Assembly (NCBI RefSeq): GCF_023522835.1
Contig: NZ_JALCZU010000002.1
Span: forward strand, 256,270-320,269
Length of the DNA stretch: 64,000 nt
Reading direction: 5' to 3'
Origin: Oceanobacillus saliphilus
GTDB lineage: Bacteria > Bacillota > Bacilli > Bacillales > Amphibacillaceae
Below, in pieces: positions 16,616-26,678 of this stretch. Each line of letters begins with the position of its first letter. Positions within the stretch are counted from its first letter, which is position 1. The notes under the pieces are model-generated. The model worked only from the letters and a program-made list of their open reading frames with translations. It was not told the origin of the DNA and made no database searches. Both the position numbers and the translations under genes were made by a program.

Positions 16616-18096
16616 TATTTCTCCTTAGCAAGTATTGCTGTTCTAGCTACTTCACGATCATCGAAATCATGCTTCGTATGACCAATAATCTGATATGTTT
16701 CATGTCCCTTTCCAGCGATAAGGATAATATCTTCCTCTTGGGCGTAATTTACTGCCTGTATAATTGCTTCATTACGATCTGCAATTACTTCAAAACTTCC
16801 ATCGGATTCCTGCAATCCCCTGGTCATATCATCCAATATTTGTTCTGGATCCTCCGTCCTGGGATTGTCGGAAGTGAAAATCGCATGATCTGCATAGTTA
16901 AGGGCAATGGATGCCATCAGCGGGCGCTTCGTTCTGTCTCGATCTCCGCCACAACCAACAACGACATACACTTTTTTCTTTGCAAATTCTCTACTGGTCT
17001 GCAGCACATTTTCCAAAGAATCAGGAGTATGAGCATAATCGACGATGACAGCAAAATCCTGTCCCTCTACAACCGGTTCAAATCGACCATTAACACCATT
17101 TATGCTTTCCAAAGCATTCTTGATGATCGATAAAGGAACTTTAGCAGCTATCGCTGCTGCACTGGCAGCGAGCATATTATAGACATTGAACATGCCTATC
17201 AATCTGCTGTTGATCTCAATATCCCCTGCTGGTGACGTTAATTTGAAAGAAGTCCCGGTAGCTTTTAGGTTGATATTCTCAGCCATAACGGATGCCTTCT
17301 TTTTGCATCCATATGTCAAAATGTGTTGTGCAGTACTATGCTTCAATAAGCTGCTTGATGGATCATCTTCATTGATGATTGCAAACTTTTGGGAATTACT
17401 ATTATAACTATTTCCGAGTTGGGAAAATAGTAAGCTTTTAACACGCAAATAATCCTGCAAATCTGTATGATAGTCCAAATGATCCTGTGATAGATTCGTA
17501 AAAATAGCAATGTCATATTCACAGCCGAAGACACGCCCCAAATCAAGCGCGTGGGAGGATACTTCCATAATTGCCTGGTCCACATTTTCTGTAAGCATTT
17601 TGTTGAAAATTCTTTGAAGGTGCAATGCATCAGGAGTCGTATTTGCGACAGGATATGTATCGTCACCTATTTTCAATTGTATTGTTCCAATTACCCCAGT
17701 TTTTTTGCTGTGGAGTTGAAATATCTTTTCCAAAAGATAGGTGACAGTTGTTTTCCCATTCGTACCCGTTACACCTATAAGTGGAAGTTTTGCAGTTGGA
17801 TAGTTAAAATGTTTTGCTGCAAGCATGGGAAGAACTCTATTTGTATCTGAAACCATAATTATTGGTACAGCAACATTTACATGTAGCGTTTTTTCAGCAA
17901 TTACTGCGACTGCACCATTCGCTACAGCCTGAGCAACATAGTCATGACCATCGACTGTAAAGCCTGGTATGCAAATAAAAACATTCCCGGGTTTTACTCT
18001 CCGTGAATCCATTTCCAGGTCGTTAAATTCAATCTTATCTATTGCTGAATTCGTTTCATAAAAGGGTAACACACCTAACAATTCTTTTAAATTCAT
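16615..18096 (-). CDS. murE: UDP-N-acetylmuramoyl-tripeptide synthetase MurE (meso-diaminopimelate type)
   Basis: 493 aa. The P-loop ITGVTGTNGKTTVTYLLEK is near residue 110, with HLDYHTDL and ILIAGKGHETYQ further on. The substrate-selecting motif SDNPRTEDP is the DNPR form that binds meso-diaminopimelate, so the peptidoglycan is predicted to be A1-gamma mDAP type. The frame is open to an ATG at 18105 that lies inside the Shine-Dalgarno AAGGATG. The ATG at 18096 is better placed. Confidence 0.97.
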   Translation of the reverse strand: MNLKELLGVLPFYETNSAIDKIEFNDLEMDSRRVKPGNVFICIPGFTVDGHDYVAQAVANGAVAVIAEKTLHVNVAVPIIMVSDTNRVLPMLAAKHFNYPTAKLPLIGVTGTNGKTTVTYLLEKIFQLHSKKTGVIGTIQLKIGDDTYPVANTTPDALHLQRIFNKMLTENVDQAIMEVSSHALDLGRVFGCEYDIAIFTNLSQDHLDYHTDLQDYLRVKSLLFSQLGNSYNSNSQKFAIINEDDPSSSLLKHSTAQHILTYGCKKKASVMAENINLKATGTSFKLTSPAGDIEINSRLIGMFNVYNMLAASAAAIAAKVPLSIIKNALESINGVNGRFEPVVEGQDFAVIVDYAHTPDSLENVLQTSREFAKKKVYVVVGCGGDRDRTKRPLMASIALNYADHAIFTSDNPRTEDPEQILDDMTRGLQESDGSFEVIADRNEAIIQAVNYAQEEDIILIAGKGHETYQIIGHTKHDFDDREVARTAILAKEK

Positions 18097-18156
18097 AACT
18101 AACATCCTTATCTTTTATATCCTACATATGTATTCCACAAGCTATCGGATTTTAAG

Positions 18157-18178
18157 AGGGTGGTAAACACCCTCTTTA
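18157..18178. other. GAGGGTG/CACCCTC hairpin in the spoVD-murE gap
   Basis: A perfect 7-bp G+C-rich stem with a small loop lies in the spoVD-murE gap. Only weak T-runs flank it on either strand, so it is at best a partial terminator or processing site between the sporulation gene spoVD and the vegetative mur genes. Confidence 0.5.
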
Positions 18179-18215
18179 CATATTCGCTAATATATTATAG
18201 CAAACTTCCTGAAGT

Positions 18216-20150
18216 TTAACGATGTTTTTCGTCAGACAGATAAATTCTTATTGTGGAGCCTTGTTCCAATTTTGTTCCTGGCTCCGGAGACTGGTCAGCA
18301 ATATACTCACCCTCCCCACTTGTTTCTATTGATAAATCAAGCAAATACTCGGTGAGCTCCTGTTTTGAATGGCCAATCAGATCAGGAACTTCGACTTTTG
18401 GCATTTCTGGCCACATGTACTCTTTATCGAGCCCATCTAAACGTGGTTCGACTTCCATTGCTCTTAAACTGTCCCCTATGATTGTTCCAACAATTGGCGC
18501 TGCCACGACACCGCCAAATTGAACCGTATTCTTCGGATTATCTACAGCCAGATATACAATAATTTCAGGGTCATCTGCTGGAGCAAATCCTATAAATGAA
18601 ACGATGTAATTATTTTCCAAGTATGCACCATTGGGGCCTACTTTCTGGGCTGTACCAGTCTTTCCGCCCACACGGTAACCGTCAACATATGCTGGTCGTC
18701 CTGTTCCTTGAGCGACGACACTTTCGAGAGCAAAGCGAATTTCTTCGGAAGTCGATTCCGATATGACTCTTCTTTTCAAGTTTGGTTCAACTCTTTCCAC
18801 TGTCTGGCCTGTCTTAGGATCTATCCATTCTTCAGCAATATAAGGCTCATACAAATAACCACCATTAACTGCTGCAGCAACAGCAATAGCCTGCTGAATC
18901 GGTGTAACAGAGACGCCTTGCCCGAATGAAGTGGTAGCCAATTCTACTGGGCCAACATTTTCAGGGGCGAATAGTATACCATTCCCTTCTCCCTGTAAAT
19001 CAATCCCCGTTTTTTCACCAAATCCAAAATTGTCTATATAAGCGAAGAGTTTTTCTGTCCCCAGTAACTGTCCAAGATTTACAAATCCCGGGTTACATGA
19101 ATTCTGAACCACTTCCAAGTAACTTTGATGTCCATGCCCTCCACTTTTCCAACAATGTATGGTTGCTCCCCCTACCGAAATATCACCGTCATCATAATAG
19201 TCGTCTTCTTCCAAATCTACAATTTTTTCTTCCAATGCAGCTGCAAGCGTAATTATTTTAAATGTAGAACCAGGCTCATACGTACTCCAAATAGGCAAAT
19301 TTCTTCCAAAGATAGATGCATCCACTTCCTGATAATTTTCCGGATGGAAATTAGGACGTGATGTCATACCGAGAATGCCACCAGTTTTTGGATTAATGGC
19401 AATAGCCAACGCCCCATCGGGATTATATTTCAACACCGCCGCATCAAGTTCACGTTCCATTATGGTCTGAACTTTCGAATTAATCGTCGTTTTAAGACTT
19501 AACCCGTCATTAGGCGGCGTATAGACATCAGCAAGCGTATCGAGTCTTCTTCCCTTTGCATCTGAATAAAATGAAAGACTACCATGCTCCCCTCGAAGCT
19601 TTTCTTCATACGAGAGCTCCAGACCCATCAATCCCTGATTATCTATTCCGGTAAAACCGAGTACATGTGACAAATCATCACCGTATGGATAGTGTCTCTT
19701 TGAATCTTTTGCCAAATAAATTCCCGCAAGGTTCAGCTCGCGGATTGCTTTTTCCTGTTCTTCCGAAATTTTGATTCCCTCCGGCCTAATACTGACACTG
19801 GATGCATTCTTCGTAATCGTGTCCATTACTTTTTCTTCTGCCACATCAAGAATTCGTGCCAGTTTCTTTGCTGTATCTTCGGGATCCTCTATTTGTCTAG
19901 GTATAGCTACTACGGAGGGAGCTGTTACATTTTCAGCTAATATGTCCCCCTCAGCATCCAGAATATGGCCTCTTTCCGCTTCAAATATTATATCTCTTGT
20001 CCAAAGATCATTGGCTTGTCCTGTCAGTCTTTCTCCCATCACAAATTGCACATAACCTAACCGAAAGACGATGACTGCAAGTATGATGGCCCCAAAAAGA
20101 AAAACAGTAACGATTCGTTTTTTTACTGTAACAGTAGATACACGTTTCAT
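18216..20150 (-). CDS. spoVD: SpoVD, class B penicillin-binding protein of the spore cortex
   Basis: 644 aa. There is one N-terminal transmembrane helix (about residues 12-30) and a PBP dimerisation region. The transpeptidase domain has the SxxK motif at Ser295-Lys298 (EPGSTFK), the SxN motif in VVQNSCNPGF and KTG in GGKTGTAQK. One C-terminal PASTA domain starts near VEVPDLIGHSKQEL. It cross-links cortex peptidoglycan with SpoVE. It is inserted between pbpB and murE as in B. subtilis. The single PASTA domain distinguishes it from PBP2B upstream, which has two. Confidence 0.95.
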   Translation of the reverse strand: MKRVSTVTVKKRIVTVFLFGAIILAVIVFRLGYVQFVMGERLTGQANDLWTRDIIFEAERGHILDAEGDILAENVTAPSVVAIPRQIEDPEDTAKKLARILDVAEEKVMDTITKNASSVSIRPEGIKISEEQEKAIRELNLAGIYLAKDSKRHYPYGDDLSHVLGFTGIDNQGLMGLELSYEEKLRGEHGSLSFYSDAKGRRLDTLADVYTPPNDGLSLKTTINSKVQTIMERELDAAVLKYNPDGALAIAINPKTGGILGMTSRPNFHPENYQEVDASIFGRNLPIWSTYEPGSTFKIITLAAALEEKIVDLEEDDYYDDGDISVGGATIHCWKSGGHGHQSYLEVVQNSCNPGFVNLGQLLGTEKLFAYIDNFGFGEKTGIDLQGEGNGILFAPENVGPVELATTSFGQGVSVTPIQQAIAVAAAVNGGYLYEPYIAEEWIDPKTGQTVERVEPNLKRRVISESTSEEIRFALESVVAQGTGRPAYVDGYRVGGKTGTAQKVGPNGAYLENNYIVSFIGFAPADDPEIIVYLAVDNPKNTVQFGGVVAAPIVGTIIGDSLRAMEVEPRLDGLDKEYMWPEMPKVEVPDLIGHSKQELTEYLLDLSIETSGEGEYIADQSPEPGTKLEQGSTIRIYLSDEKHR

Positions 20151-20251
20151 TCTCCATCCCCTTTACACAGGTCGGTTTGTATCCACTATATGAGTTAAAA
20201 AAACTGAATAGAACACTGTTTGTCTATCGGGTATATATTCTAAAACTTTTT

Positions 20252-22513
20252 TTATTCTGACTCTGAAGAAGTATCATCCGTTAAGTTTACTGCTTCATCA
20301 TCATTTTCTTCATCCATGTCACCTGTACCATCATCCAAATTTTCATCTGGTGATAAAAGTTCAATTCCCAAATAATCATTTTCCTTTATTGCTGTACCTT
20401 CAGGAATATTCTGCGTTACAACATAACCATTTCCAAATGTCTCAACCTTGAATTTCATTAAATCTGATAGTTTCATAACATCTCTTAGTGACCAGCCAAT
20501 TATATTTGGCATCGTAGGTTCATCGGTAATTAAAATAATTCGATCGCTCGGAAGAACTCTCTCTTCTTCCGTGACACTAGTGGCCACAATCTTTTCTCCA
20601 TCACCAACAAGTGAAACTTTCAGCCCTTGCTCTGTGAGTATGTCCCGAGTGGTTGTTGCATTATCGCCAATAACATTTGGCATGATAATCTGCTGAACCT
20701 CTTCATTTTCCTCATTATCTGGTTCAATATTTAAGTAGTGTAGGCTATTTTCAATAACATTGTTAAAAATAAAGGATAGTGGGACAGACCCAGTCTCGGT
20801 TGGTTCCAATTCAGGCTGTTGAATAGAAACATACATAATTAGCTCTGGATCTTCAATCGGGGCCATTCCTAAAAATGAAAATACATAGTTTTCTCTTCCC
20901 GTTAAATAGCCGCCACCTTCAGGATTCGGTATTTCTGCCGTACCTGATTTTCCACCAACTGTATAGTCTTCCAACTGATAAATTTTTCCTGTACCATTTT
21001 CTCCATTGACCACAGATTCCAACAATTTTAATACCTGTTCTGCTGTTTCTTCCGAAATAGGCTCTCCAACAACTTGAGGAGATTTTTGTTCCATAATTTC
21101 TCCTGTTGTTGAATCGACAATTTTATCAATGACATACGGTTGAAGCATCTTTCCGCCGTTTGTTATTGCAGTAGCTGCCTTCATTTGCTGAATAGGGGTA
21201 GTCGTACTCCCTTGACCAAATGACGTCGTAATTTTTTCTATCGGCCAGTTATAAAGAATGCGTCCGGACACTTCTCCAGGCAAATCTATCCCTGTTTTTT
21301 CATCAAAACCAAAAGCCTGTAAATATTCCAAAAATGTACCTGTGCCCATTTTCTCCCAGACAAGCTTTGCTGCTGCAACGTTGGAAGAACGCTGGAAACC
21401 CTCATCATAGGATATGGTTCCCCATCCATTACCACCATTATGGTCGTGGATTTTCCTTACTTGTTCATTAGGCTGATAACTTCCAGACTGAAAACCTTCG
21501 GAACCGTTATATACACCTTCCTCAATTGCCGCCGCCCACGTAAACATCTTGATTGTGGAACCTGGCTCAAACGGCGCCGAAACGACATCATTGTACCAAT
21601 TTTCCACATTTGCAGGGTTGTTCGGATCATAGCTGGGACGACTGCTCATTGCTAAAACTTGTCCAGTTTTTGCATCCATTACGACTGCATTCATTTTTTC
21701 GGGATTATAATTTTCATCGACTTGTGAAAGCACATCTTCCAATAGAGTCTGAATTTTTTGATCAATGGTCAAATAGACATCATCGCCATCTTCCGGCACT
21801 TGAATGATTTCATTCGGATTCAATAACTTTTTATTATATCTGTCCCGTTGATAGGAAATAAAACCATCTTTTCCACTTAAAAGATCGTTCATTTCATTTT
21901 CCATACCTGCTATTCCAATAATTTCATCTTTATATCCATTTTCCGTCTCTATTTCAGTTTCCCTCGCAAATCCGATAATATGGGAAGCGAACATTCCATT
22001 TGGATAATAGCGTATAGCTTCTTCCTTAAAGTTAATACCAGGGATATTCAACGCAAGAATTTCATCTTTTTTTTGTTGGGAAAGTTCTTTACCGTTTTTC
22101 CCAAATTCAACCTGAAATCGTTCATTTTCGATTCCATTTTCTAACGGATTCAGTAATTCATTTACTTCAACATCTAAAAGAGGAGCCAGCGTTTCCGCTG
22201 TCTTTTGCGGGTCTTCTACGTGCAAGGGCTCCTCTGATTTATCTGAGTATGTTTCATCTAATATCGCATACATCCGGTATGTAGGTCGATCGTATGCGAG
22301 TGTCATTCCGTTTTTATCAAAAATCTTTCCACGTTCAGCACTTAAATTATAAGATGAAGTTCTCTTTTGATCAGCCCACTCATCTAAAGAAACTCCGTCT
22401 ATCTCTCCAGTTGCCTGGATATACATAAACCTTCCCGTTAAAACGATAAAAACCGCGACAAAGATAATGATGTATATTCCAGCCATCAAATGCGTTGTCT
22501 TGTTTTTTTTCAT
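20252..22513 (-). CDS. pbpB: Penicillin-binding protein 2B, septal transpeptidase
   Basis: 753 aa. The signal-anchor helix spans about residues 9-28. The transpeptidase motifs are SxxK at Ser319-Lys322 (EPGSTIK), SSN in FQRSSNVAAAK and KSG in GGKSGTAEI. Two C-terminal PASTA repeats (MPNVIGDNATTTRDIL, MPNIIGWSLRDVMKL) and a very acidic tail rich in Asp/Glu follow. It is the essential septal transpeptidase that works with FtsW. The acidic tail is longer than I would expect and may reflect a salt-adapted cell envelope (inference). It starts 15 bp after ftsL. Confidence 0.95.
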   Translation of the reverse strand: MKKNKTTHLMAGIYIIIFVAVFIVLTGRFMYIQATGEIDGVSLDEWADQKRTSSYNLSAERGKIFDKNGMTLAYDRPTYRMYAILDETYSDKSEEPLHVEDPQKTAETLAPLLDVEVNELLNPLENGIENERFQVEFGKNGKELSQQKKDEILALNIPGINFKEEAIRYYPNGMFASHIIGFARETEIETENGYKDEIIGIAGMENEMNDLLSGKDGFISYQRDRYNKKLLNPNEIIQVPEDGDDVYLTIDQKIQTLLEDVLSQVDENYNPEKMNAVVMDAKTGQVLAMSSRPSYDPNNPANVENWYNDVVSAPFEPGSTIKMFTWAAAIEEGVYNGSEGFQSGSYQPNEQVRKIHDHNGGNGWGTISYDEGFQRSSNVAAAKLVWEKMGTGTFLEYLQAFGFDEKTGIDLPGEVSGRILYNWPIEKITTSFGQGSTTTPIQQMKAATAITNGGKMLQPYVIDKIVDSTTGEIMEQKSPQVVGEPISEETAEQVLKLLESVVNGENGTGKIYQLEDYTVGGKSGTAEIPNPEGGGYLTGRENYVFSFLGMAPIEDPELIMYVSIQQPELEPTETGSVPLSFIFNNVIENSLHYLNIEPDNEENEEVQQIIMPNVIGDNATTTRDILTEQGLKVSLVGDGEKIVATSVTEEERVLPSDRIILITDEPTMPNIIGWSLRDVMKLSDLMKFKVETFGNGYVVTQNIPEGTAIKENDYLGIELLSPDENLDDGTGDMDEENDDEAVNLTDDTSSESE

Positions 22514-22528
22514 AGGTAAGCCCCTTGC

Positions 22529-22903
22529 CTAATTGTTGAATGACTGCGCTTGTTTAACTTCCGCGTTTTGGATTTTCAGCCCATTTTGTTCCGCAATCTG
22601 AATAATTCTCTCAGGCCTGGACAATTCTTTCATTTCAAATAACAGTCCTTCATTTTTCACCTGCTGCGTACTTACAGTTTGTTCAAGCTGCTGTAATTCT
22701 CTATTTATTGAGTCCGTTGTTGATGCGTATGACACCATAAAAATCCCAGATGCAATCACACAGGCACCGATAAGAGAATAGATAATTTTTTCACCTTTTG
22801 TAATCCAGCCATTTTTCCTTACCTTTACTGCAACTTTTTCTTCTCTGGCAGGAATATGTTGCGGGTTTGATTGTTGCCAACTGCGGGCTTGATTAGCACT
22901 CAT
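22529..22903 (-). CDS. ftsL: Divisome protein FtsL
   Basis: 124 aa bitopic protein. The basic cytoplasmic N-terminus (EEKVAVKVRKNGWITKGEK) precedes one transmembrane helix (about residues 45-65) and a short extracytoplasmic coiled coil (INRELQQLEQTVSTQQVKNE). FtsL pairs with DivIC and DivIB to regulate PBP2B/FtsW. The frame opens at a GTG (22915), but the ATG at 22903 sits after GGTGGAAG and overlaps the rsmH stop in TAATG, a coupling typical of this operon. Confidence 0.92.
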   Translation of the reverse strand: MSANQARSWQQSNPQHIPAREEKVAVKVRKNGWITKGEKIIYSLIGACVIASGIFMVSYASTTDSINRELQQLEQTVSTQQVKNEGLLFEMKELSRPERIIQIAEQNGLKIQNAEVKQAQSFNN

Positions 22904-23880
22904 TATTTCTTCCACCCTTCCTCATAAGTAAATTCATTTCTCCACGCTCCAACCTTCTTTACTACTCTTAATTTTGCAGAACGCGACCTCCGATTTTCTT
23001 CAAGTTCAATGTCAGCTGCTACAATTGGTTTTCTAGATATTAATTCAAACGGTGCTTGATGGTCTTTCGGTACTACCGGGAGATGTCTCGGAGTTGCTTT
23101 TTCCGTACTCCATTTCTTGAATGCCTGCTTACATAATCTGTCTTCAAGAGAATGAAATGTAATCACTGCAATTCTTCCTTCAATCCCGACAACTTTAGCC
23201 GCTTGATGGAGTGCATCATTAAATGCAGCTAATTCATCATTAACAGCTATTCGCAATGCCTGGAAAATTCGCTTTGCCGGATGCCCGCCTTTTCTTCGTG
23301 CAGGAGCAGGAATCCCTTCCTTGATTATTTCCACTAGCTGATGGGTTGTTTTGATTTCATCTATTTCTCTATGTGCTTCTATTTTTCTTGCAATTTGTTT
23401 TGAAAACTTCTCTTCTCCGTAGTTGAAAAAAATCGAGACAAGTTTATGGAATGACCACGTGTTCACAATTTCATATGCAGTCAATTCCTGTTCTTGATTC
23501 ATTCTCATGTCCAATTGAGCATCATGCTGGTAACTGAACCCTCTCTCACCTCTATCTAGTTGAGGAGAAGAGACTCCGAGGTCAAATAAAATACCATCGA
23601 CATGAGAAATATTGTGTTCGCTCAGTTCTTTTTCCAATCCGCGAAAATTAGAATGAATAAACAAAATTCTATCCTCGTACATGTTTAATTTTTCTTTCGC
23701 TGCCTCTAATGCATCCAAATCCTGATCAAAAGCTATCAGCAATCCATCATCACTTAATCTAGAAGCTATTTCCCCGGAATGACCTCCACCCCCAACGGTA
23801 CAATCAACATAGATTCCGTCTGGTTTAATAGCCAATCCTTGTATGGTTTCATCTTTTAGTACACTATAATGTTCAAACAT
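22903..23880 (-). CDS. rsmH: 16S rRNA m4C1402 methyltransferase RsmH
   Basis: 325 aa. Starts [16 protein letters not shown] with the SAM motif [12 protein letters not shown] near residue 30. Family motifs are [13 protein letters not shown] near residue 100, [26 protein letters not shown] and [10 protein letters not shown]. It methylates N4 of C1402 in 16S rRNA together with RsmI. The frame extends to a GTG at 23892 with no convincing ribosome-binding site; the ATG at 23880 gives the family-typical start. It lies between mraZ and ftsL. Confidence 0.96.
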   Translation of the reverse strand: MFEHYSVLKDETIQGLAIKPDGIYVDCTVGGGGHSGEIASRLSDDGLLIAFDQDLDALEAAKEKLNMYEDRILFIHSNFRGLEKELSEHNISHVDGILFDLGVSSPQLDRGERGFSYQHDAQLDMRMNQEQELTAYEIVNTWSFHKLVSIFFNYGEEKFSKQIARKIEAHREIDEIKTTHQLVEIIKEGIPAPARRKGGHPAKRIFQALRIAVNDELAAFNDALHQAAKVVGIEGRIAVITFHSLEDRLCKQAFKKWSTEKATPRHLPVVPKDHQAPFELISRKPIVAADIELEENRRSRSAKLRVVKKVGAWRNEFTYEEGWKK

Positions 23881-23952
23881 ACTTACACCCACTTACTTTA
23901 TTGATTTACGAAATTTATGACCGATGTTCTTCCGTGTTCTACTAGTTTTAAA

Positions 23953-24384
23953 TCAAATATCAAAATCCATAAGATTTTCAGCAAGCTCTGCAAATGAATC
24001 CTCTGAATCCGTAACATAATCTTCCCAGCTGTCACTTGCCCAGAATTCAATCCGATTGGAAACGCCTATGACATTACACTCTTTTTCCAAACCTGCATAT
24101 TTACGAAGCCCTTGCGGAATGTTTATTCTTCCCTGCTTATCCACTTCACATTCAACAGCTCCAGAAAAGAAAAAACGTGTAAATGCTCTAGCATCTTTCT
24201 TTGTAAGTGGGAGTTTTTTCAGTTTTTCTTCTAATATTTTCCATTCATCCATGGGGTATGCAAACAGACATTTATCCAGTCCACGGGTTACAACAAAGCT
24301 TGCTCCAAGTTCATCGCGGAACTTGGAAGGGACAATAATTCTGCCCTTTGTATCAATGCTATGAAGGAATTCACCCATGAACAT
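23953..24384 (-). CDS. mraZ: MraZ, transcriptional regulator of the dcw operon
   Basis: 143 aa with two AbrB/SpoVT-like half-domains, each containing the DxxxR motif ([13 protein letters not shown] and [13 protein letters not shown]). MraZ forms a ring-shaped oligomer that binds direct repeats in its own promoter. The frame is open to 24441, but the ATG at 24384, giving [15 protein letters not shown], matches the family and its usual 143-residue length. It is the first gene of the dcw operon, directly downstream of three MraZ-type boxes. Confidence 0.96.
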   Translation of the reverse strand: MFMGEFLHSIDTKGRIIVPSKFRDELGASFVVTRGLDKCLFAYPMDEWKILEEKLKKLPLTKKDARAFTRFFFSGAVECEVDKQGRINIPQGLRKYAGLEKECNVIGVSNRIEFWASDSWEDYVTDSEDSFAELAENLMDFDI

Positions 24385-24411
24385 ATAGTCCGCCCCACTT
24401 TCATATTTTTT

Positions 24412-24441
24412 ATAATACCACAATCCCCCACTATCCTCCAC
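24412..24441 (-). promoter_or_regulatory. mraZ promoter with three MraZ operator boxes
   Basis: On the minus strand GTGG cores lie at 24441, 24431 and 24421, exactly 10 bp apart (AGTGGAGGAT, AGTGGGGGAT, TGTGGTATTA). A fourth GTGG lies at 24398. An extended -10 element TGG-TATTAT (24420-24412) overlaps the third box. MraZ operators in other bacteria are tandem TGGG/GTG boxes with a 10-bp period, so this reads as an autoregulatory operator. Confidence 0.8.
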
Positions 24442-24501
24442 TTAATTATCAAAAAAAATTTCTAAAGTATTAAATCGCTGTTTCCACTATTTTTTTAAGC
24501 C

Positions 24502-24542
24502 AAAAAAAAAAGCTGTTCTATCGATGATAGACAGCTTTTTTG
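24502..24542 (-). terminator. Terminator after bshC
   Basis: AAAAAAGCTGT..TATC/GATA..CAGCTTTTTT hairpin with a ten-T run on the minus strand. It separates bshC from the dcw operon. Its symmetry could also work on the plus strand. Confidence 0.93.
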
Positions 24543-24590
24543 CGTAAAATTTCAGGATGGTGGTGGAGAGTGGTGAGCCTTCCCTAAAAA

Positions 24591-26210
24591 TCAGAGATAT
24601 ACTACATAATGTTCTTCATGGAAGGAAAAATCTTGTTCGGTCAGCTCTGTTATGAAATCTGTACCATAAACATTTATCCAGTGCAGTGGATTCCAAATCC
24701 GCTCCTGTAAGCCCCCATTCGGGTGCAATGCAGTATCCACTCGATTGAATTCATTTAACTCCTTTTCGTATTTTTCTTCCAAAGCTTTTATTAATCTACT
24801 TTCCAAGAAATCAATATCCCTGTATAAATAGAACAAGTTTTTTTCACTCAATGCTCCCAAATCGTCTCGGATACCTTTGGCCACTTCTCTTAGCGGTTTA
24901 TGCGCCTTTTCGATTACGGCTTTTATCTCAGTAGCAAGTTCATCAATTCTCGGGTCGCTTTTCGATTGCAGCCATTTGTCTTTTTCTTCCTTCACACCAA
25001 CATTTATGGCTTCTGCTGTATCCATTCTGTATTTTTCAACAACTTTTACAATGTTGCTTTCCACGATTGTCATGGAAAGTCGAGGAAGTACGGGTGGCAT
25101 TTTCAAGTCCAGTGTATGGAATGCTTGTTTAAGTGCAGCCCAATACCCAACTTCTCCGGGACCGCCTATAAATGCCAATGTTGGAAAAAGCAACTCTTGC
25201 ATGAGGGGGCGAGTTACAACATTATTACTGAGTAATTCTGGCTCATTTTCAGCTGTTTCCATTAATTCATCCGTAGTTAAACGAATCTCATTCTGCTTAC
25301 CGACCCAATCCCCTGATTCATCACGAGTAAGGAGAATCCGCTCCTTATTTTTATGGTAGAAAAGATGACCATCCAAAGGACCGGCCTCTAGTGAAATCGT
25401 GTAGCCCTGTTCTTTAAGGTCTTTTAATGCAGCAAAAACTCCCTCACTGATCCCAGGCTGATGCTTTATCATTTTTTGGAAATGGCTGCTTTCCAATTTT
25501 CTTACCTTACTATTACCAGAGTCAATTAATACAACTCCTTCATCCTTAAACACATGAAAAATAATTTGCGCAAAGAAATCAGCATATGTTTTAGATTGAT
25601 TCTTCATGTCAACAATGGCTTTGTATAAATCTTTTGTATGTACCGTTTCTTCAAGCATTTCAAATAAATTGTCCACCCATTTCGAAAGTGCTTTCTGATC
25701 AATTGCTATATCTGAAACCGATCTTTTTTCCATCAAATGATGTGCAAGCTTATATTTTTTCATTTGCGGCACATCAGGCAAATATACATGATTTATTTCA
25801 TCAAAATCATGGTCTTCTCCCGCTATCCAAAATACGGGCACGACAGGAATGCCCAGTTTATCTTCCTGCTGTCTTGCAAACTGAATAATGGAGATTAGTT
25901 TGTTGATGGTATACATCGGACCAGTCAATAGACCCGCCTGCTGTCCACCAATCACTGTAACACTCTTTGGATCATTCAGCTTATTAATATTGTTATGAGT
26001 GGATTGCGGGGCACCCCATGCTTCATTAATGGTATGTAAAACATTCGTTAATTGCTCGCGGTTAAAATTAAGATCATCCAGATCCCTAAGTCTCTGTTCA
26101 TAATCACTATAAGGATTGTAATCAAAAAATTCCATTACGCGTTTATGGTTTTTTCGGTAATCAGTGATCAGGCGACTTTGAGCTTTCAATTGTATAGGGT
26201 CGATATGCAT
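24591..26210 (-). CDS. bshC: Bacillithiol biosynthesis cysteine-adding enzyme BshC
   Basis: 539 aa, the same length as the B. subtilis enzyme that adds cysteine to GlcN-malate in the last step of bacillithiol synthesis. Motifs are VIGGQQAGLLTGPMYTINK near residue 85, VFWIAGEDHDFDEINHV near residue 125 and NNVVTRPLMQELLFPTLAFIGGPGEVGYW near residue 335. C-terminal ERIWNPLHWINVYG is also typical. The frame is open to 26243. The ATG at 26210, 10 bases after AAGGAG, is preferred. bshC before mraZ is conserved in Bacillaceae. Confidence 0.95.
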   Translation of the reverse strand: MHIDPIQLKAQSRLITDYRKNHKRVMEFFDYNPYSDYEQRLRDLDDLNFNREQLTNVLHTINEAWGAPQSTHNNINKLNDPKSVTVIGGQQAGLLTGPMYTINKLISIIQFARQQEDKLGIPVVPVFWIAGEDHDFDEINHVYLPDVPQMKKYKLAHHLMEKRSVSDIAIDQKALSKWVDNLFEMLEETVHTKDLYKAIVDMKNQSKTYADFFAQIIFHVFKDEGVVLIDSGNSKVRKLESSHFQKMIKHQPGISEGVFAALKDLKEQGYTISLEAGPLDGHLFYHKNKERILLTRDESGDWVGKQNEIRLTTDELMETAENEPELLSNNVVTRPLMQELLFPTLAFIGGPGEVGYWAALKQAFHTLDLKMPPVLPRLSMTIVESNIVKVVEKYRMDTAEAINVGVKEEKDKWLQSKSDPRIDELATEIKAVIEKAHKPLREVAKGIRDDLGALSEKNLFYLYRDIDFLESRLIKALEEKYEKELNEFNRVDTALHPNGGLQERIWNPLHWINVYGTDFITELTEQDFSFHEEHYVVYL

Positions 26211-26297
26211 TGATCCCATGCTCCTTCTATTCATAATGTACAATCTGTATTGTACATAAGTTTCTATCTCATTTCATCTAATCTGTTTGACTATTGC

Positions 26298-26678
26298 TCA
26301 ACTAAGAATTTTTTGAATGATACCAATCAATACAAGAACAACGTACAACAACAAAAAAAGCAAAAATGAGAACCTCCAAATAATTTTCAAAGCTTTTCCC
26401 AATTCAACTTCTGTTCTTGTCTTCCATTGATAAATGATAATGGCAGAAATAGATAGGATAAAGATAATAATCATCCAACTGATAAAACTCCGTTCAAAAA
26501 TCAAATAAAGCAGCATTGATACAGCTATGACATAAAATGCAGTTGTCCAGTTGACAGCCGTATGAACTGCTTTTAGTTTCTTATTATGTATTTTTACTGA
26601 AGCTAAATAAACCAGGATCGTTGCGATAAACGGAATGGTAATAAAAATTGATATAATATAGATGATGTATTCGAACAT
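26298..26678 (-). CDS. DUF3397-like integral membrane protein
   Basis: 126 aa with four predicted transmembrane helices (about residues 4-27, 40-60, 66-86 and 100-122) and basic loops (KIHNKKLK, WKTRTE). No catalytic motif. Its size, four-helix layout and position immediately upstream of bshC suggest the DUF3397 family found there in related Bacillaceae. The family assignment is from memory of context, not a profile hit. Confidence 0.65.
   Translation of the reverse strand: MFEYIIYIISIFITIPFIATILVYLASVKIHNKKLKAVHTAVNWTTAFYVIAVSMLLYLIFERSFISWMIIIFILSISAIIIYQWKTRTEVELGKALKIIWRFSFLLFLLLYVVLVLIGIIQKILS

Noticed and set aside
20151-20251. SigE promoter upstream of spoVD
   Set aside because: GAATATA is a plausible -35, but no -10 with acceptable similarity lies at the right distance.
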